From CAZDIO01 sp964505555 (GTDB lineage: Bacteria > Bdellovibrionota_C > UBA2361 > SZUA-149 > CAZDIO01), in assembly GCA_964505555.1 (NCBI GenBank), contig CAZDIO010000089.1:1-25589 (forward strand): a DNA stretch of 25,589 nucleotides, written 5' to 3'. Below the pieces are notes generated by a model that worked only from the letters and a program-made list of their open reading frames with translations, did no database searches and was not told the origin of the DNA. Every line of letters begins with the position of its first letter. Positions within the stretch are counted from its first letter, which is position 1. The position numbers were made by a program, and so were the translations under genes. Below, piece after piece: positions 1 to 7,951 of the stretch.

Positions 1-33
1 TCGCAACGACAGAGCTTTTCATCATAGATACCT

Positions 34-2919
34 CTACGAACAGCTCTGCGGACAAGTTCCGCCGCAGTCTATTCCCTCTTCGTAATAGTTCCTTGCCCCA
101 TCAAAGCAGTATTCAAGAGTATCATCGAATGTCGAGAGTCCTAGTGGCCCACCTTCTCCGTAACCATATTGAAGCCACCAACTATAATCACTCGGTGAAG
201 CAAAGCGTTTAATAGTAGTAAGGGCATTTAACGCGAAAGGATAATGCTTATTTACAACAGGAAAATCCATACAAAAGTCATTACCATCATCACAGGTGGA
301 GTGTTGTTCATACCAGTTAAATTTCTGCTCAACACTAAGCCAATTTGTGCGATCGCTTGAATTTGGAAAAACCTGATTCAGTCCTACATTATGCAAAATA
401 TTAGAAAACACTAAATAGAGCGGACTTACATTGCCTCCCCAATACCCTGAGAAGAAGTTTGGATTAGGAGCATGTTGTGCATTTTTTGCCAACGCCCATA
501 CAGCAATTCGCGAATAGGTAGACTGATCAGGATTCGGATAGAGATTCGAAGGATACTCATCTGTTGCCACAGACCACCAGCTATTTGGATGGTTTGGATA
601 CGGCGTCCAGAGATGGATAGCTTGAATATTATCAGGAGGCGCTCCACTCGTGCCGTAGTAGGCTGAATTATATTTGGGCATGGTCAGAGCGATAACGGCT
701 GTGGCCATCTCCGCGGACGCACCATAATGAACGTTTCCACTCTCCATATACTGCTGACTTGTCTCATTAACAAATTGCAGGGTTGTTTTTGCGTAGTGCG
801 CAAGGGCATCGCGCACACGGAGATCTTCAATCGGAGTAAATCCGTCGCTGTAGCCACCTGCGGTTGTATAGCTTCCTACGAGTAAATCATAAGCGAGAGC
901 TGCAGCTATCGCCTCTCGTCCTGATCCTCGACCTTGATAATAAAACGCTGGACGAAACGGTCCTGTAGGACCGTGACCATCTATACCAAACTCTTGTCCG
1001 AAAGTACGAGAGAGAAACGAGATATCAAGGAGCATTTTCTTTGCCTTTCGAGCATAGTTCTCCATCTCCCCATCCTCGTTCTCATGCTCATAGTTCATCC
1101 CTTTTATTGTTGCGATGTAGGCACTGATATACGCATACCCGGAAGGACCACTGGTATTATCGTTTAATCGAAACCCGTTCCAGATATCTTCTTCATCACC
1201 TGAACGTTCTTTTGACAACAGGTCATTGAACGCGTCACGATAATGACCAGGCTTGCTAATTCGATCGCGAATAATAGCGAGAGTCTTAGCACTGTCCCAT
1301 AAAAAGTTATGTGGATGTTGTTCCAATTTACTTGGGTAGTCAGGATTCTTAATGAGTGTGCGAGTCTTCCGGTTTGAAGGGTTATACCAATACTCCAAGG
1401 TATTCACCCCATTTGCCAAACTGTTTGAACTAATTACGCCAGCGTACGTTGATGTAGAACCGCCGTTAAGACGATACGAAATTGGTCCGCCCATGATATT
1501 AACTAATTCAATATCAACGTTGTCCGTAAGATAGGTTACTTGAGGATTTACAATCTTTGGGATCCAATAGGTCTTCATCGGGGTGCTATAGTATTGTGCA
1601 TTGGTATTGCGTGTTCGGAAGCGCAGCGCGGGAGTTTTGGGGTTTACAATGAGCAACACCCAGTCAGCATCGGGCTCGCTTTCATTTGCTCCAGCGTCCC
1701 AAAACGAAAGAACATGCGATTCATCGCCGGTTTGTTGATCGAGGATGCCGTAATTTGTGCGTCGTCCAAACGAAGCATCGCGATCTCTATATTTAAATCG
1801 TTCTCCTGCGTAGCCGATATTGTTATAATAATCTTCTCCATTACTCCCTATGGTTCCGATAACGGGGGCATTTGTCTCGACATACCGTTTGTCTGCCAAG
1901 GCAAAAGGCGCACTGTACTGCTCCTTCCGACCACCACCACTACTGGAAAGTTCGATGTGCTGCTCATCGCGGTCGATCTTGTACCACATCGGTCCACTTC
2001 CACCCTGGTTATGAACATTGTGTTGCAAGCCAATCTTGACGTTGCCTTTAATATAGATGACCTTCGCGTCGTCAACTCGTGGATCGTGGTAAGCCCATTC
2101 CACGGCATAATCTTCTCCCGGAGTTCCCTGAAGAGTAAGTTCTATCCCCACCGTTTGATTGAAGGGACATTCAAAGAGACAACTTCCTCCGCAATCAACT
2201 CCTTGCTCATTGCCATCTTTGATCTTGTTTGAGCAGGTCGTTGGGGCCTCACTGCTGGGACCGATATCAAAATTATTCCAAGCCCGGTAACTTCCCACCC
2301 CACTTATAAGTTGCATCGCTCTTCCAATATCCTCTCCAGCCACAGTGCCATTTCGCTTCTGGTCACAGAACTGTGCTTTGGTAAGAGGAGCGGGATTGTA
2401 AAGGTTCCCATTAATTTGAAGCCAACGAGTAATATCCTCACCGAGCACTTTTCCGTTTTGAGTTGTATCCATCGGAAGAAATCCAAACACGATATTATTT
2501 CCCTGGCTTCCAATCGGAGTTCCACTCGTGTCAGTTACGTTGATTGCGGTAATTTTTGTCCAGGCACCTAGGGGAATACGCGGCGCAAATCGAAGAATAT
2601 ACGGACCCGCTCCACTTCCACTAAGAAGCGTTACGGTGGGAACTTGTTGGGTTTGTAGGTCGGTTACATCAACTCCATTTCTAAAATACTTTCGCTGAAA
2701 ATTAGAGACGGTAAGAGCTCCTCCCCCCGTAGTGGTCACTGGTTTTGAAAAGGTAATCGAAACATCTTTTATCCCCAAAAGCGCCCCAGTTGTTGAGTCT
2801 CGATCTTCCAACGGGTCAACATAGCCATTTGAGGGATTACTCGCACTAATAGTTGGGGGACCGCTTTGGGAATAGGCAGTATGAGTGCTAAGAAAAAAGA
2901 TTAGACAAAAGGCTATCAC
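34..2919 (-). CDS. Exported Ig-like/dockerin-like protein with probable polysaccharide-lyase (alpha-toroid) region
   Basis: A 961-residue exported protein. Residues 1-18 form a hydrophobic signal peptide ending near TAYSQS. Residues about 21-145 form an Ig-like (SbsA/Big-type) domain. Residues 151-208 hold two dockerin-like calcium loops, DTTQNGKVLGED and DQKRNGTVAGED, with Asp at positions 1 and 12 and Asn-Gly at 5-6. A Cys motif of the form C-x-DG-N-x-x-E-x-G-x-DCGG-x-C-x-x-x-C occurs at 229-251 and again at the extreme C-terminus. The stretch from about 540 to 920 is rich in aromatic residues and helices and resembles the alpha/alpha-toroid of heparinase II/III or alginate lyases. That assignment is by general appearance only; I could not fix catalytic residues. 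The start is GTG, the first possible start after an in-frame TGA, and the ribosome site is weak. The likely role is binding or cleaving extracellular polysaccharide. The Ig-dockerin module recurs in the metalloprotease at 15070-17034. Confidence 0.6.
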   Translation of the reverse strand: MIAFCLIFFLSTHTAYSQSGPPTISASNPSNGYVDPLEDRDSTTGALLGIKDVSITFSKPVTTTGGGALTVSNFQRKYFRNGVDVTDLQTQQVPTVTLLSGSGAGPYILRFAPRIPLGAWTKITAINVTDTSGTPIGSQGNNIVFGFLPMDTTQNGKVLGEDITRWLQINGNLYNPAPLTKAQFCDQKRNGTVAGEDIGRAMQLISGVGSYRAWNNFDIGPSSEAPTTCSNKIKDGNEQGVDCGGSCLFECPFNQTVGIELTLQGTPGEDYAVEWAYHDPRVDDAKVIYIKGNVKIGLQHNVHNQGGSGPMWYKIDRDEQHIELSSSGGGRKEQYSAPFALADKRYVETNAPVIGTIGSNGEDYYNNIGYAGERFKYRDRDASFGRRTNYGILDQQTGDESHVLSFWDAGANESEPDADWVLLIVNPKTPALRFRTRNTNAQYYSTPMKTYWIPKIVNPQVTYLTDNVDIELVNIMGGPISYRLNGGSTSTYAGVISSNSLANGVNTLEYWYNPSNRKTRTLIKNPDYPSKLEQHPHNFLWDSAKTLAIIRDRISKPGHYRDAFNDLLSKERSGDEEDIWNGFRLNDNTSGPSGYAYISAYIATIKGMNYEHENEDGEMENYARKAKKMLLDISFLSRTFGQEFGIDGHGPTGPFRPAFYYQGRGSGREAIAAALAYDLLVGSYTTAGGYSDGFTPIEDLRVRDALAHYAKTTLQFVNETSQQYMESGNVHYGASAEMATAVIALTMPKYNSAYYGTSGAPPDNIQAIHLWTPYPNHPNSWWSVATDEYPSNLYPNPDQSTYSRIAVWALAKNAQHAPNPNFFSGYWGGNVSPLYLVFSNILHNVGLNQVFPNSSDRTNWLSVEQKFNWYEQHSTCDDGNDFCMDFPVVNKHYPFALNALTTIKRFASPSDYSWWLQYGYGEGGPLGLSTFDDTLEYCFDGARNYYEEGIDCGGTCPQSCS

Positions 2920-3237
2920 GCGAGCCCATGAGAAGCCTCAAACTTTTACTACCGGCATCGCAAAAACCTTATATCGTCAAAATGTTAAGCTTTTTTACAA
3001 CCTTAGTCCTGTAAGCTTTAATCGTAACAGAGAAATCTGTTATCGATCGTAAAAAAAGCTTTTCTTGGGATACGATAGAGAAGATAGTGCAAGAATTGAA
3101 CCAGTTGGTTTAGAGTAAGAACTATTACTGGTCACTGAAAGAAGCAGCTCCACGTAAGAAGATCTATCTCGTTATATCGCTGATTAAACCGCACATTATG
3201 GTGCGTATCCCAGACACTCGATCCAAGTTTCTCGCTC
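2920..3237. other. Intergenic region with nested inverted repeats
   Basis: No credible gene is visible. The region holds a hairpin around 3021-3047 inside longer complementary arms (2987-2998 and 3049-3061). It also holds a small 5-bp hairpin near 3190-3205 (CGCAC/GTGCG), which lies just beyond the peroxiredoxin stop on the minus strand and is followed there by GTTTAAT, so it could be a weak terminator. Confidence 0.5.
2987..3061. repeat. Nested hairpin with GAAA tetraloop
   Basis: TAACAGA (3025-3031) and TCTGTTA (3036-3042) pair perfectly around a GAAA loop, a GNRA tetraloop. ATCG and CGAT extend the stem across a one-base bulge. An outer pair, AAGCTTTTTTAC (2987-2998) and GTAAAAAAAGCTT (3049-3061), is complementary apart from one extra A. 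No U-tract follows on either strand, so it is not a standard terminator. It lies upstream of the lyase-like gene and may act in its leader. Confidence 0.45.
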
Positions 3238-3900
3238 TTAGGCGCTTGGTTGCTTCACCACTCGTAAATACGGTTTCACCGTTGTCCACCCTTCCGCAAA
3301 CATCTCTCTTGCTTCGTTATCAGATACGGAGGGAACAATAATCACATCCTCACCCTTTTTCCAGTTCACGGGGGTAGCAACCTTGTGTTTCGCTGTTAAT
3401 TGCATGGAGTCGAGCACTCTCACGATCTCATCAAAGTTACGCCCTGTGGTCATCGGATAGGTAAGCATTAACTTAATTTTTTTATCTGGACCGATAATAA
3501 AAACAGAACGCACCGTCGCGTTTGTGGCTGCTGTTCGGCCCTCGGATGTGCCAACTTCATCTGCGGGTAACATGTTATAAAGCTTCGATACGATCAGATC
3601 ACTATCGCCAATCATCGGATACCTCACGGCATGCCCTTGCGTTTCTTCAATATCCTTTGCCCACGTGACGTGATGTTCTACTGGGTCAACGCTTAATCCA
3701 ATGACTTTACAATTTCGTTTCTTAAATTCAGGTTCAAGTTTGGCCATGTAGCCCAACTCCGTGGTACATACCGGCGTAAAGTTTTTCGGGTGAGAAAACA
3801 AGATCGCCCATCCATTGCCGATCCACTCATGAAAATTCAGAATTCCCTGAGTTGTAGGAGCAGTAAAATCTGGTGCTTCATCGTTGATTCGTAACGACAT
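3238..3900 (-). CDS. 1-Cys peroxiredoxin (Prx6 type)
   Basis: A 220-residue thiol peroxidase that reduces hydrogen peroxide and alkyl hydroperoxides in the cytoplasm. The N-terminal peroxiredoxin fold carries the active-site motif FTPVCTTE, with the peroxidatic cysteine at Cys45 and Thr42 in the PxxxTxxC pattern. The C-terminal extension (about 165-220) and overall length fit the Prx6/1-Cys group. No resolving cysteine sits where 2-Cys enzymes have one; the other cysteine, near residue 62, is not in a conserved position. I chose the ATG at 3900 because GGAG lies 7 nt upstream. A longer frame to 3957 adds 19 residues not typical of the family. It stands alone on the minus strand downstream of the membrane phosphatase-fold gene, with a large hairpin between them. 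Confidence 0.93.
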   Translation of the reverse strand: MSLRINDEAPDFTAPTTQGILNFHEWIGNGWAILFSHPKNFTPVCTTELGYMAKLEPEFKKRNCKVIGLSVDPVEHHVTWAKDIEETQGHAVRYPMIGDSDLIVSKLYNMLPADEVGTSEGRTAATNATVRSVFIIGPDKKIKLMLTYPMTTGRNFDEIVRVLDSMQLTAKHKVATPVNWKKGEDVIIVPSVSDNEAREMFAEGWTTVKPYLRVVKQPSA

Positions 3901-4032
3901 GTTCATTCTCCTTCCTGTGTGAAATGGTGGTTTAAAAATTACCGAGAATACTACCAACCCCTAACTATATTCTCAAGACGCTCAAGAAGGTTTAAAATGA
4001 TTAAAATGAAATATCTACTAGAGAAGGCACAT

Positions 4033-4090
4033 TTTACCGCAGAGTTTCTATGCTGCGTATAGGAACGTAGTATAGAAACTCTGCGGTAAA
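4033..4090. repeat. 19-bp perfect inverted repeat after the sulfatase-like gene
   Basis: Arms at 4033-4051 and 4072-4090 are perfectly complementary over 19 bp (core ACCGCAGAGTTTCTAT). The 20-nt loop can pair further through CTGCG/CGTAG. The hairpin begins 20 nt after the stop of the gene at 4111-6636. No run of U follows on the minus strand. The CAGAGTTTC core resembles the decamer in the palindrome at 6746-6833. Confidence 0.85.
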
Positions 4091-4110
4091 CAAAATACTT
4101 TGTTCGATAC

Positions 4111-6636
4111 TTACCTAATAGCGCTCCATTGATAATCTTTAAAATACTGAAGTTCACTTGCATATCCCTCCTTTGAAAGGGCAAAGAGTCTTACTGTAGG
4201 CTTTGAATTTGTTCCTAAAAGAGAGAAAGGAACATCTGCCATAAATCCCGAAGTTTCTGCCCATAAGCCATAACGTTTCGTAAGATCTTTTCTCACTATC
4301 GATGTCTTTCCTGAACCGACAAACCTTCCATCTGCGAAAATAAGTATCTGCGCAGCACGTTCATTACGTTTTGCATCTACTGCCCACCCGGTAAAGACCA
4401 CTCGACCATCTCGCACCTTCACAGAATCAAGAGCGCCACGAAGATGTTGCGGTCTTATTTGAACTATCTCGTCACCTTCTAAACGCAACGATTCTTTTCC
4501 CTCTGCGCTAGTAAAAAGCTGAAATTCATCGATTTTTTCCGGCTGGAGTTTCATGAGCCGCACCGGACGCTCTGGAGTTTTGCTTACTTCAAATACTTCA
4601 ACCTTATTATCGCCATCTTGAAACGCGGTTTCAGGCACAAGAAACGAGAACGTTCTCTCATCTCCTCTATCCTCAACAGATTTTGTCACCCCCTGAACCA
4701 CACCGTTTATCGAAAGCGCAAGAGGAAGTGGTGGTGTTTTTGGTGTTCGTAAAAGTATCCGCCCGGTAATGTGTGCGGGAAGGATTGCGCCGTGAGTATT
4801 TACCGCCTTAAAAAACGGCTCCTCATTGAGAGAACAGGAATTATTACTTTCTGCTATGACAAATTCAGAGAGATTTTCCCCCAAGAGATCGTTAAAAAAA
4901 GAGGTAGAGTAAAAATCATACCCCTCCTTTCCTGGATTAAAAAGCTTACTTAAACGGTCTATCGTAGGTGAACGCCATAATACTTTGTCTTCGAAGGTGC
5001 TGGGTATTTTTTCCTTTTTTAGATCGTTTCGATAAAAATGTTTTGTAGCACGACCCTTAATTTCAGGAGAAAAGACCGACAATCCATCAACGGGCCACGG
5101 CATCGTTAGTCCTAAGATATCGCTAATCGTTGGCACGATATCGGTCGTTTCAACGTTTGAATCATTAATTACCTCCTTGTGTTGATTCGGCAATTTAAGA
5201 AAAAATGGCACGGGGAGAATATCATAATAGTTAGTCTCGGTAAGCGCCCGTCTCTTGTCTCCTGCTTGAAAACTTACTCCGTGATCAGCAGTCAAAACAA
5301 TCAACACCTCATCATAGATCCCCTCCTTCTTTAAGTGACTGATCAGTTCGCCGATAAGGAGATCAAGATACTGCACCTGAAGAAGATGTCTCTGAAGTCC
5401 ATCAACACTCGCCCATTCTTCGTTCTTCCAACGATCGCGAACAAACAGCCCTTCTACGTAATCAGCGGTATACACCTTCCCTGAAGGGAGATATTTCCAG
5501 GGCACATGAGGAAAAAGTACATGTAAAAAATAAAATCCTGGCTTTTCTTTACGGCGAATAGAGGAGAAAAAGTTCCTTAGGAGTAATGGTCGATTGTCGC
5601 TTGCGACATTTTCGATGATATCTTTAAGATCGCTCTTTCCACCCCTGTTTTTTAAAAAGCCCCCCCAAGACTGAGAGATGTTTGGAAGATCTGCCCTCAT
5701 TTCCGCGGGAAAGACCGTATGCAAGTAGACAATAAAGAGATCTACCATCCACTCGCTGAGGCGTTGACTGAGGGTATCTTCTTTTTTTAGCGGACATAAA
5801 CTCCTTGGACATAACTTTGTCTGTGTTTCGACTACCTGGAGCTGATGAGATGGAGCAAGCAATGTAAAAAGATTTTCTGGATAGTTTGCGTAACTTGGAA
5901 CGAGTCTTTTTTTCGGATAACGACCAGTAAGAATTGGCGGAACAGCAAGCTCGGTGCCATCACTAACGGTAGTTGCATTTCTAAACCAGTAAGAATCCTG
6001 TGCCAGCGAAAAAAAATTTGGAAATCGCTTTTTATCGATCTGAAATTTGTCGTTCATCAGCGAGCTAATGGGGAACTCATCAAAAACAAGCATAACGACA
6101 GAAACAGGATTGTTTGGTTTGGTAACAATGTTGAGAGTGGGAAGTTCCTTCTTAAACGCTCCTTTCACTCCTGGATTTAGTAAGAATAGTGCAGGAACGA
6201 TGATAACCGCTGGTGAAAGAAAGGTCACAAAGAGACGCATTCCTTGAAAGCGCTGATATGCAAAGGTGATCACCAAGGCACAAAGTACTATCAGGATCAA
6301 AACCTTCCATACAGAGAGAACCGTTATTCCTGCGACAACACGAGAAAGACCGAGAGAAAAAAGAGAGAACATACATATGACGTGAAACTTCTGCTGCATT
6401 GAAACGCTAAAAGATCTAAGCAGCGCTTCAAGGAACGACAGTCCCGCAGGTAATAAAAAAAGGATTAGAGAAATTAAAAGGAGCAGCTCACGAAACTCAA
6501 TACCTCGGATCGTAAAAAACTCCGGACTTTTACTCAGAAGGTCAAAGATAGGTTGTGCAACAACAAGAGCCGCAAGTGAAAATAGATGAAGCGTATTTTG
6601 ACGAAGAACTGTATTAACCGTCGCCGAGTCTTCCAC
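4111..6636 (-). CDS. Membrane-anchored sulfatase/phosphoglycerol-transferase-like enzyme
   Basis: An 841-residue inner-membrane protein. The first 155 residues form about five membrane segments (roughly 16-35, 48-70, 84-104, 107-127, 136-154). Residues about 178-545 form an alkaline-phosphatase-superfamily domain. Metal-site candidates are Asp186 in VFDEF, Asp451-His452 in LTADHG and His373 in LHVLFPH. The nucleophile position reads DGTELAVPPILTGR, with Thr228 where true sulfatases have the formylglycine Cys or Ser. This fits LtaS/phosphoethanolamine-transferase-like enzymes better than a sulfatase. The C-terminus (about 735-835) is a beta-rich GWAVDAK-type accessory domain. It probably modifies an envelope polymer or glycolipid. 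The start is GTG, the first start after an in-frame TAA, with no strong ribosome site. A 34-bp-arm palindrome lies upstream and a 19-bp one just after the stop. Confidence 0.82.
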   Translation of the reverse strand: MEDSATVNTVLRQNTLHLFSLAALVVAQPIFDLLSKSPEFFTIRGIEFRELLLLISLILFLLPAGLSFLEALLRSFSVSMQQKFHVICMFSLFSLGLSRVVAGITVLSVWKVLILIVLCALVITFAYQRFQGMRLFVTFLSPAVIIVPALFLLNPGVKGAFKKELPTLNIVTKPNNPVSVVMLVFDEFPISSLMNDKFQIDKKRFPNFFSLAQDSYWFRNATTVSDGTELAVPPILTGRYPKKRLVPSYANYPENLFTLLAPSHQLQVVETQTKLCPRSLCPLKKEDTLSQRLSEWMVDLFIVYLHTVFPAEMRADLPNISQSWGGFLKNRGGKSDLKDIIENVASDNRPLLLRNFFSSIRRKEKPGFYFLHVLFPHVPWKYLPSGKVYTADYVEGLFVRDRWKNEEWASVDGLQRHLLQVQYLDLLIGELISHLKKEGIYDEVLIVLTADHGVSFQAGDKRRALTETNYYDILPVPFFLKLPNQHKEVINDSNVETTDIVPTISDILGLTMPWPVDGLSVFSPEIKGRATKHFYRNDLKKEKIPSTFEDKVLWRSPTIDRLSKLFNPGKEGYDFYSTSFFNDLLGENLSEFVIAESNNSCSLNEEPFFKAVNTHGAILPAHITGRILLRTPKTPPLPLALSINGVVQGVTKSVEDRGDERTFSFLVPETAFQDGDNKVEVFEVSKTPERPVRLMKLQPEKIDEFQLFTSAEGKESLRLEGDEIVQIRPQHLRGALDSVKVRDGRVVFTGWAVDAKRNERAAQILIFADGRFVGSGKTSIVRKDLTKRYGLWAETSGFMADVPFSLLGTNSKPTVRLFALSKEGYASELQYFKDYQWSAIR

Positions 6637-6745
6637 AGATAAATCTTTAATTTCCCATCTTCAAATTGGTGCTGAGCATATTAAAACAGAGATATATCGT
6701 CAATTATTTAAATCTTTTTACGCTCTGCGAGTAAAGAGAGGAAGG

Positions 6746-6833
6746 ATTGAACACAGAGTTTCACAGGGTTGCACAGAGTTTGAATTATCTTACCCTCTTA
6801 CTCTGTGTAACCCTGTGAAACTCTGTGTTCAAT
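6746..6833. repeat. 34-bp-arm palindrome built of CACAGRGTT decamers
   Basis: Arms at 6746-6779 and 6800-6833 pair over 34 bp with a single G-T wobble, around a 20-nt loop. The left arm is itself three degenerate 10-bp units (ACACAGAGTT, TCACAGGGTT, GCACAGAGTT). It resembles the CTCTGTG-type repeat at 14787-14836 and the widespread intergenic CAGAG/CTCTG repeats of many environmental bacteria. I see no coding capacity in it. Confidence 0.85.
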
Positions 6834-6978
6834 AATCATACATTGTAATTTCATAAAACTCCCTTCAGTCTTTCTCTCCAGATTTTCGGAGAATAGAGAA
6901 ACAATAACTCCGCTTTCGGGAAACATTATAAATAGTTTTTTTATTTTTTTGAAAAAGAAAAACTTCGCTGTTCAATTA

Positions 6979-7007
6979 TTGACAACGCTGTTTGCCTTCC
7001 GTATACG
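6979..7007 (+). promoter_or_regulatory. Sigma-70-type promoter for the 7307 gene
   Basis: A perfect -35 box TTGACA (6979-6984) is followed, after a 17-nt spacer, by TATACG (7002-7007), which matches four of six -10 bases. The start of transcription would be near 7014, leaving about 290 nt of leader before the ATG at 7307. Confidence 0.5.
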
Positions 7008-7072
7008 TAATATATGAACTTATTTTCATCTCTTCGTTGTTCCTTTCTTACAAGAATTATCTCTTCCATTAA

Positions 7073-7094
7073 TATTGCGCGCTAAAGCGCAATA
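7073..7094 (+). promoter_or_regulatory. Inverted repeat in the 7307 leader
   Basis: TATTGCGC (7073-7080) and GCGCAATA (7087-7094) form an 8-bp stem with a GCTAAA loop. It lies in the presumed untranslated leader, about 60 nt after the predicted transcription start. No U-tract follows, so it is more likely leader structure than a terminator. Confidence 0.35.
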
Positions 7095-7202
7095 ATCGAG
7101 TCGATCCTAAAAAACAATTTATATCTCCTTGGCACAATCGATGGTCTTCCATGCATTGCTACCGATCCGTTGCCAGGATTTGCGGGTAGATGCGTTTCGA
7201 AG

Positions 7203-7243
7203 CCGAACGCTTTTATGATTACTCATATCGTACGCGCGTTCGG
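7203..7243 (+). promoter_or_regulatory. Second inverted repeat in the 7307 leader
   Basis: CCGAACGC (7203-7210) and GCGTTCGG (7236-7243) are perfectly complementary over 8 bp around a 25-nt loop. With the repeat at 7073-7094 this suggests a folded leader. It matches no riboswitch class I can recognise by eye. Confidence 0.3.
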
Positions 7244-7306
7244 TCGAGGCAAAGGGTTTTGTGTGTTTGAATCCGGTTTTTAAAGGCAACTTTTAAGGAG
7301 TATCAA

Positions 7307-7810
7307 ATGGGAACATTGGTGCCAAATTATCACATGCTAGTTGTTGGTTCTTCTGCCCAGGCCCTTCAAGATGAGCAGGCTCCGTTTCATCGATGGTCTC
7401 TTCAATTGTTGTGGTACCTGATTAGCGGAAAAGGAATCGTGGCAGATCGGCTTGAGCAATTCCTCAAGAATAATATCGAGGGCTTGAAAAAAGACCCCCA
7501 AAGCTCAACGCCAGGTCCGCGTTTAGGTTTTCTCATTCACATGATCGTGATCCTTCCTGATGTAATAGTCGAACAAGCGGTTATCGACCTTGCGCTCCAG
7601 GAAGAGATCGTTGTGGTTATCGGCGCTGCTGGAGAAGGAGAGTTTGACTTGCCTGCAGAGTGGGAACAAAGAATGCGAAATAAATTACCGATCCGACTTA
7701 GGCGTTTCTTTACCTCTTCCCAAAGTGGGATCTCCTCAGTAGTTAAAGTTGCACGAGAGGTGCAAAACATTCCTAACCCATGTGCGCTCCCGCCGCAGAA
7801 TGTCGAGTAG
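7307..7810 (+). CDS. Hypothetical protein, 167 aa
   Basis: I do not recognise this protein. The start is well supported: AAGGAG lies 6 nt before the ATG. There is no signal peptide. Residues about 28-62 look helical and amphipathic. Residues 73-108 alternate hydrophobic beta-like stretches (IHMIVILPDVIV, EEIVVVIGAAG) with a helix, which could be part of a small alpha/beta fold. A basic patch (RNKLPIRLRRFF) follows at about 124-135. It stands alone behind its own promoter and long leader, and a 13-bp hairpin follows its stop by 24 nt. The function is unknown; it is probably cytoplasmic. Confidence 0.65.
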   Translation: MGTLVPNYHMLVVGSSAQALQDEQAPFHRWSLQLLWYLISGKGIVADRLEQFLKNNIEGLKKDPQSSTPGPRLGFLIHMIVILPDVIVEQAVIDLALQEEIVVVIGAAGEGEFDLPAEWEQRMRNKLPIRLRRFFTSSQSGISSVVKVAREVQNIPNPCALPPQNVE

Positions 7811-7834
7811 GTTTCATTCGAGGTTTTGGTTATG

Positions 7835-7867
7835 GGCTACGTCGCTTCTAACAAAAGCGACGTAGCC
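7835..7867. terminator. 13-bp hairpin between convergent genes
   Basis: GGCTACGTCGCTT (7835-7847) and AAGCGACGTAGCC (7855-7867) are perfectly complementary with a 7-nt loop. It starts 24 nt after the stop of the 7307 gene and lies between that gene and the convergent gene at 7952. No U-tract follows on either strand. It could be a bidirectional terminator or a 3'-end stabiliser. Confidence 0.5.
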
Positions 7868-7951
7868 AGAAAGGATCTGCCTCGCCCGACATCCCATTTT
7901 ATCTGCATCCAAGAACGAGATCGGGGCCGAGAAATACCTAATGAGAAGAGC

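Larger units (their letters stand above)
6637..7306. other. Divergent intergenic region: palindrome, promoter and long leader
   Basis: This 670-nt gap separates the minus-strand sulfatase-like gene from the plus-strand gene at 7307. It holds a 34-bp-arm palindrome (6746-6833), a strong-looking plus-strand promoter (6979-7007), and about 290 nt of probable leader with two inverted repeats (7073-7094 and 7203-7243). I see no coding sequence with both a ribosome site and protein-like composition. Confidence 0.6.

Noticed and set aside
1540..2232. A 230-codon plus-strand open frame inside the lyase-like gene
   Set aside because: It lies antisense to a gene with clear domains and a signal peptide, has no ribosome site, and its composition reflects the opposite strand.
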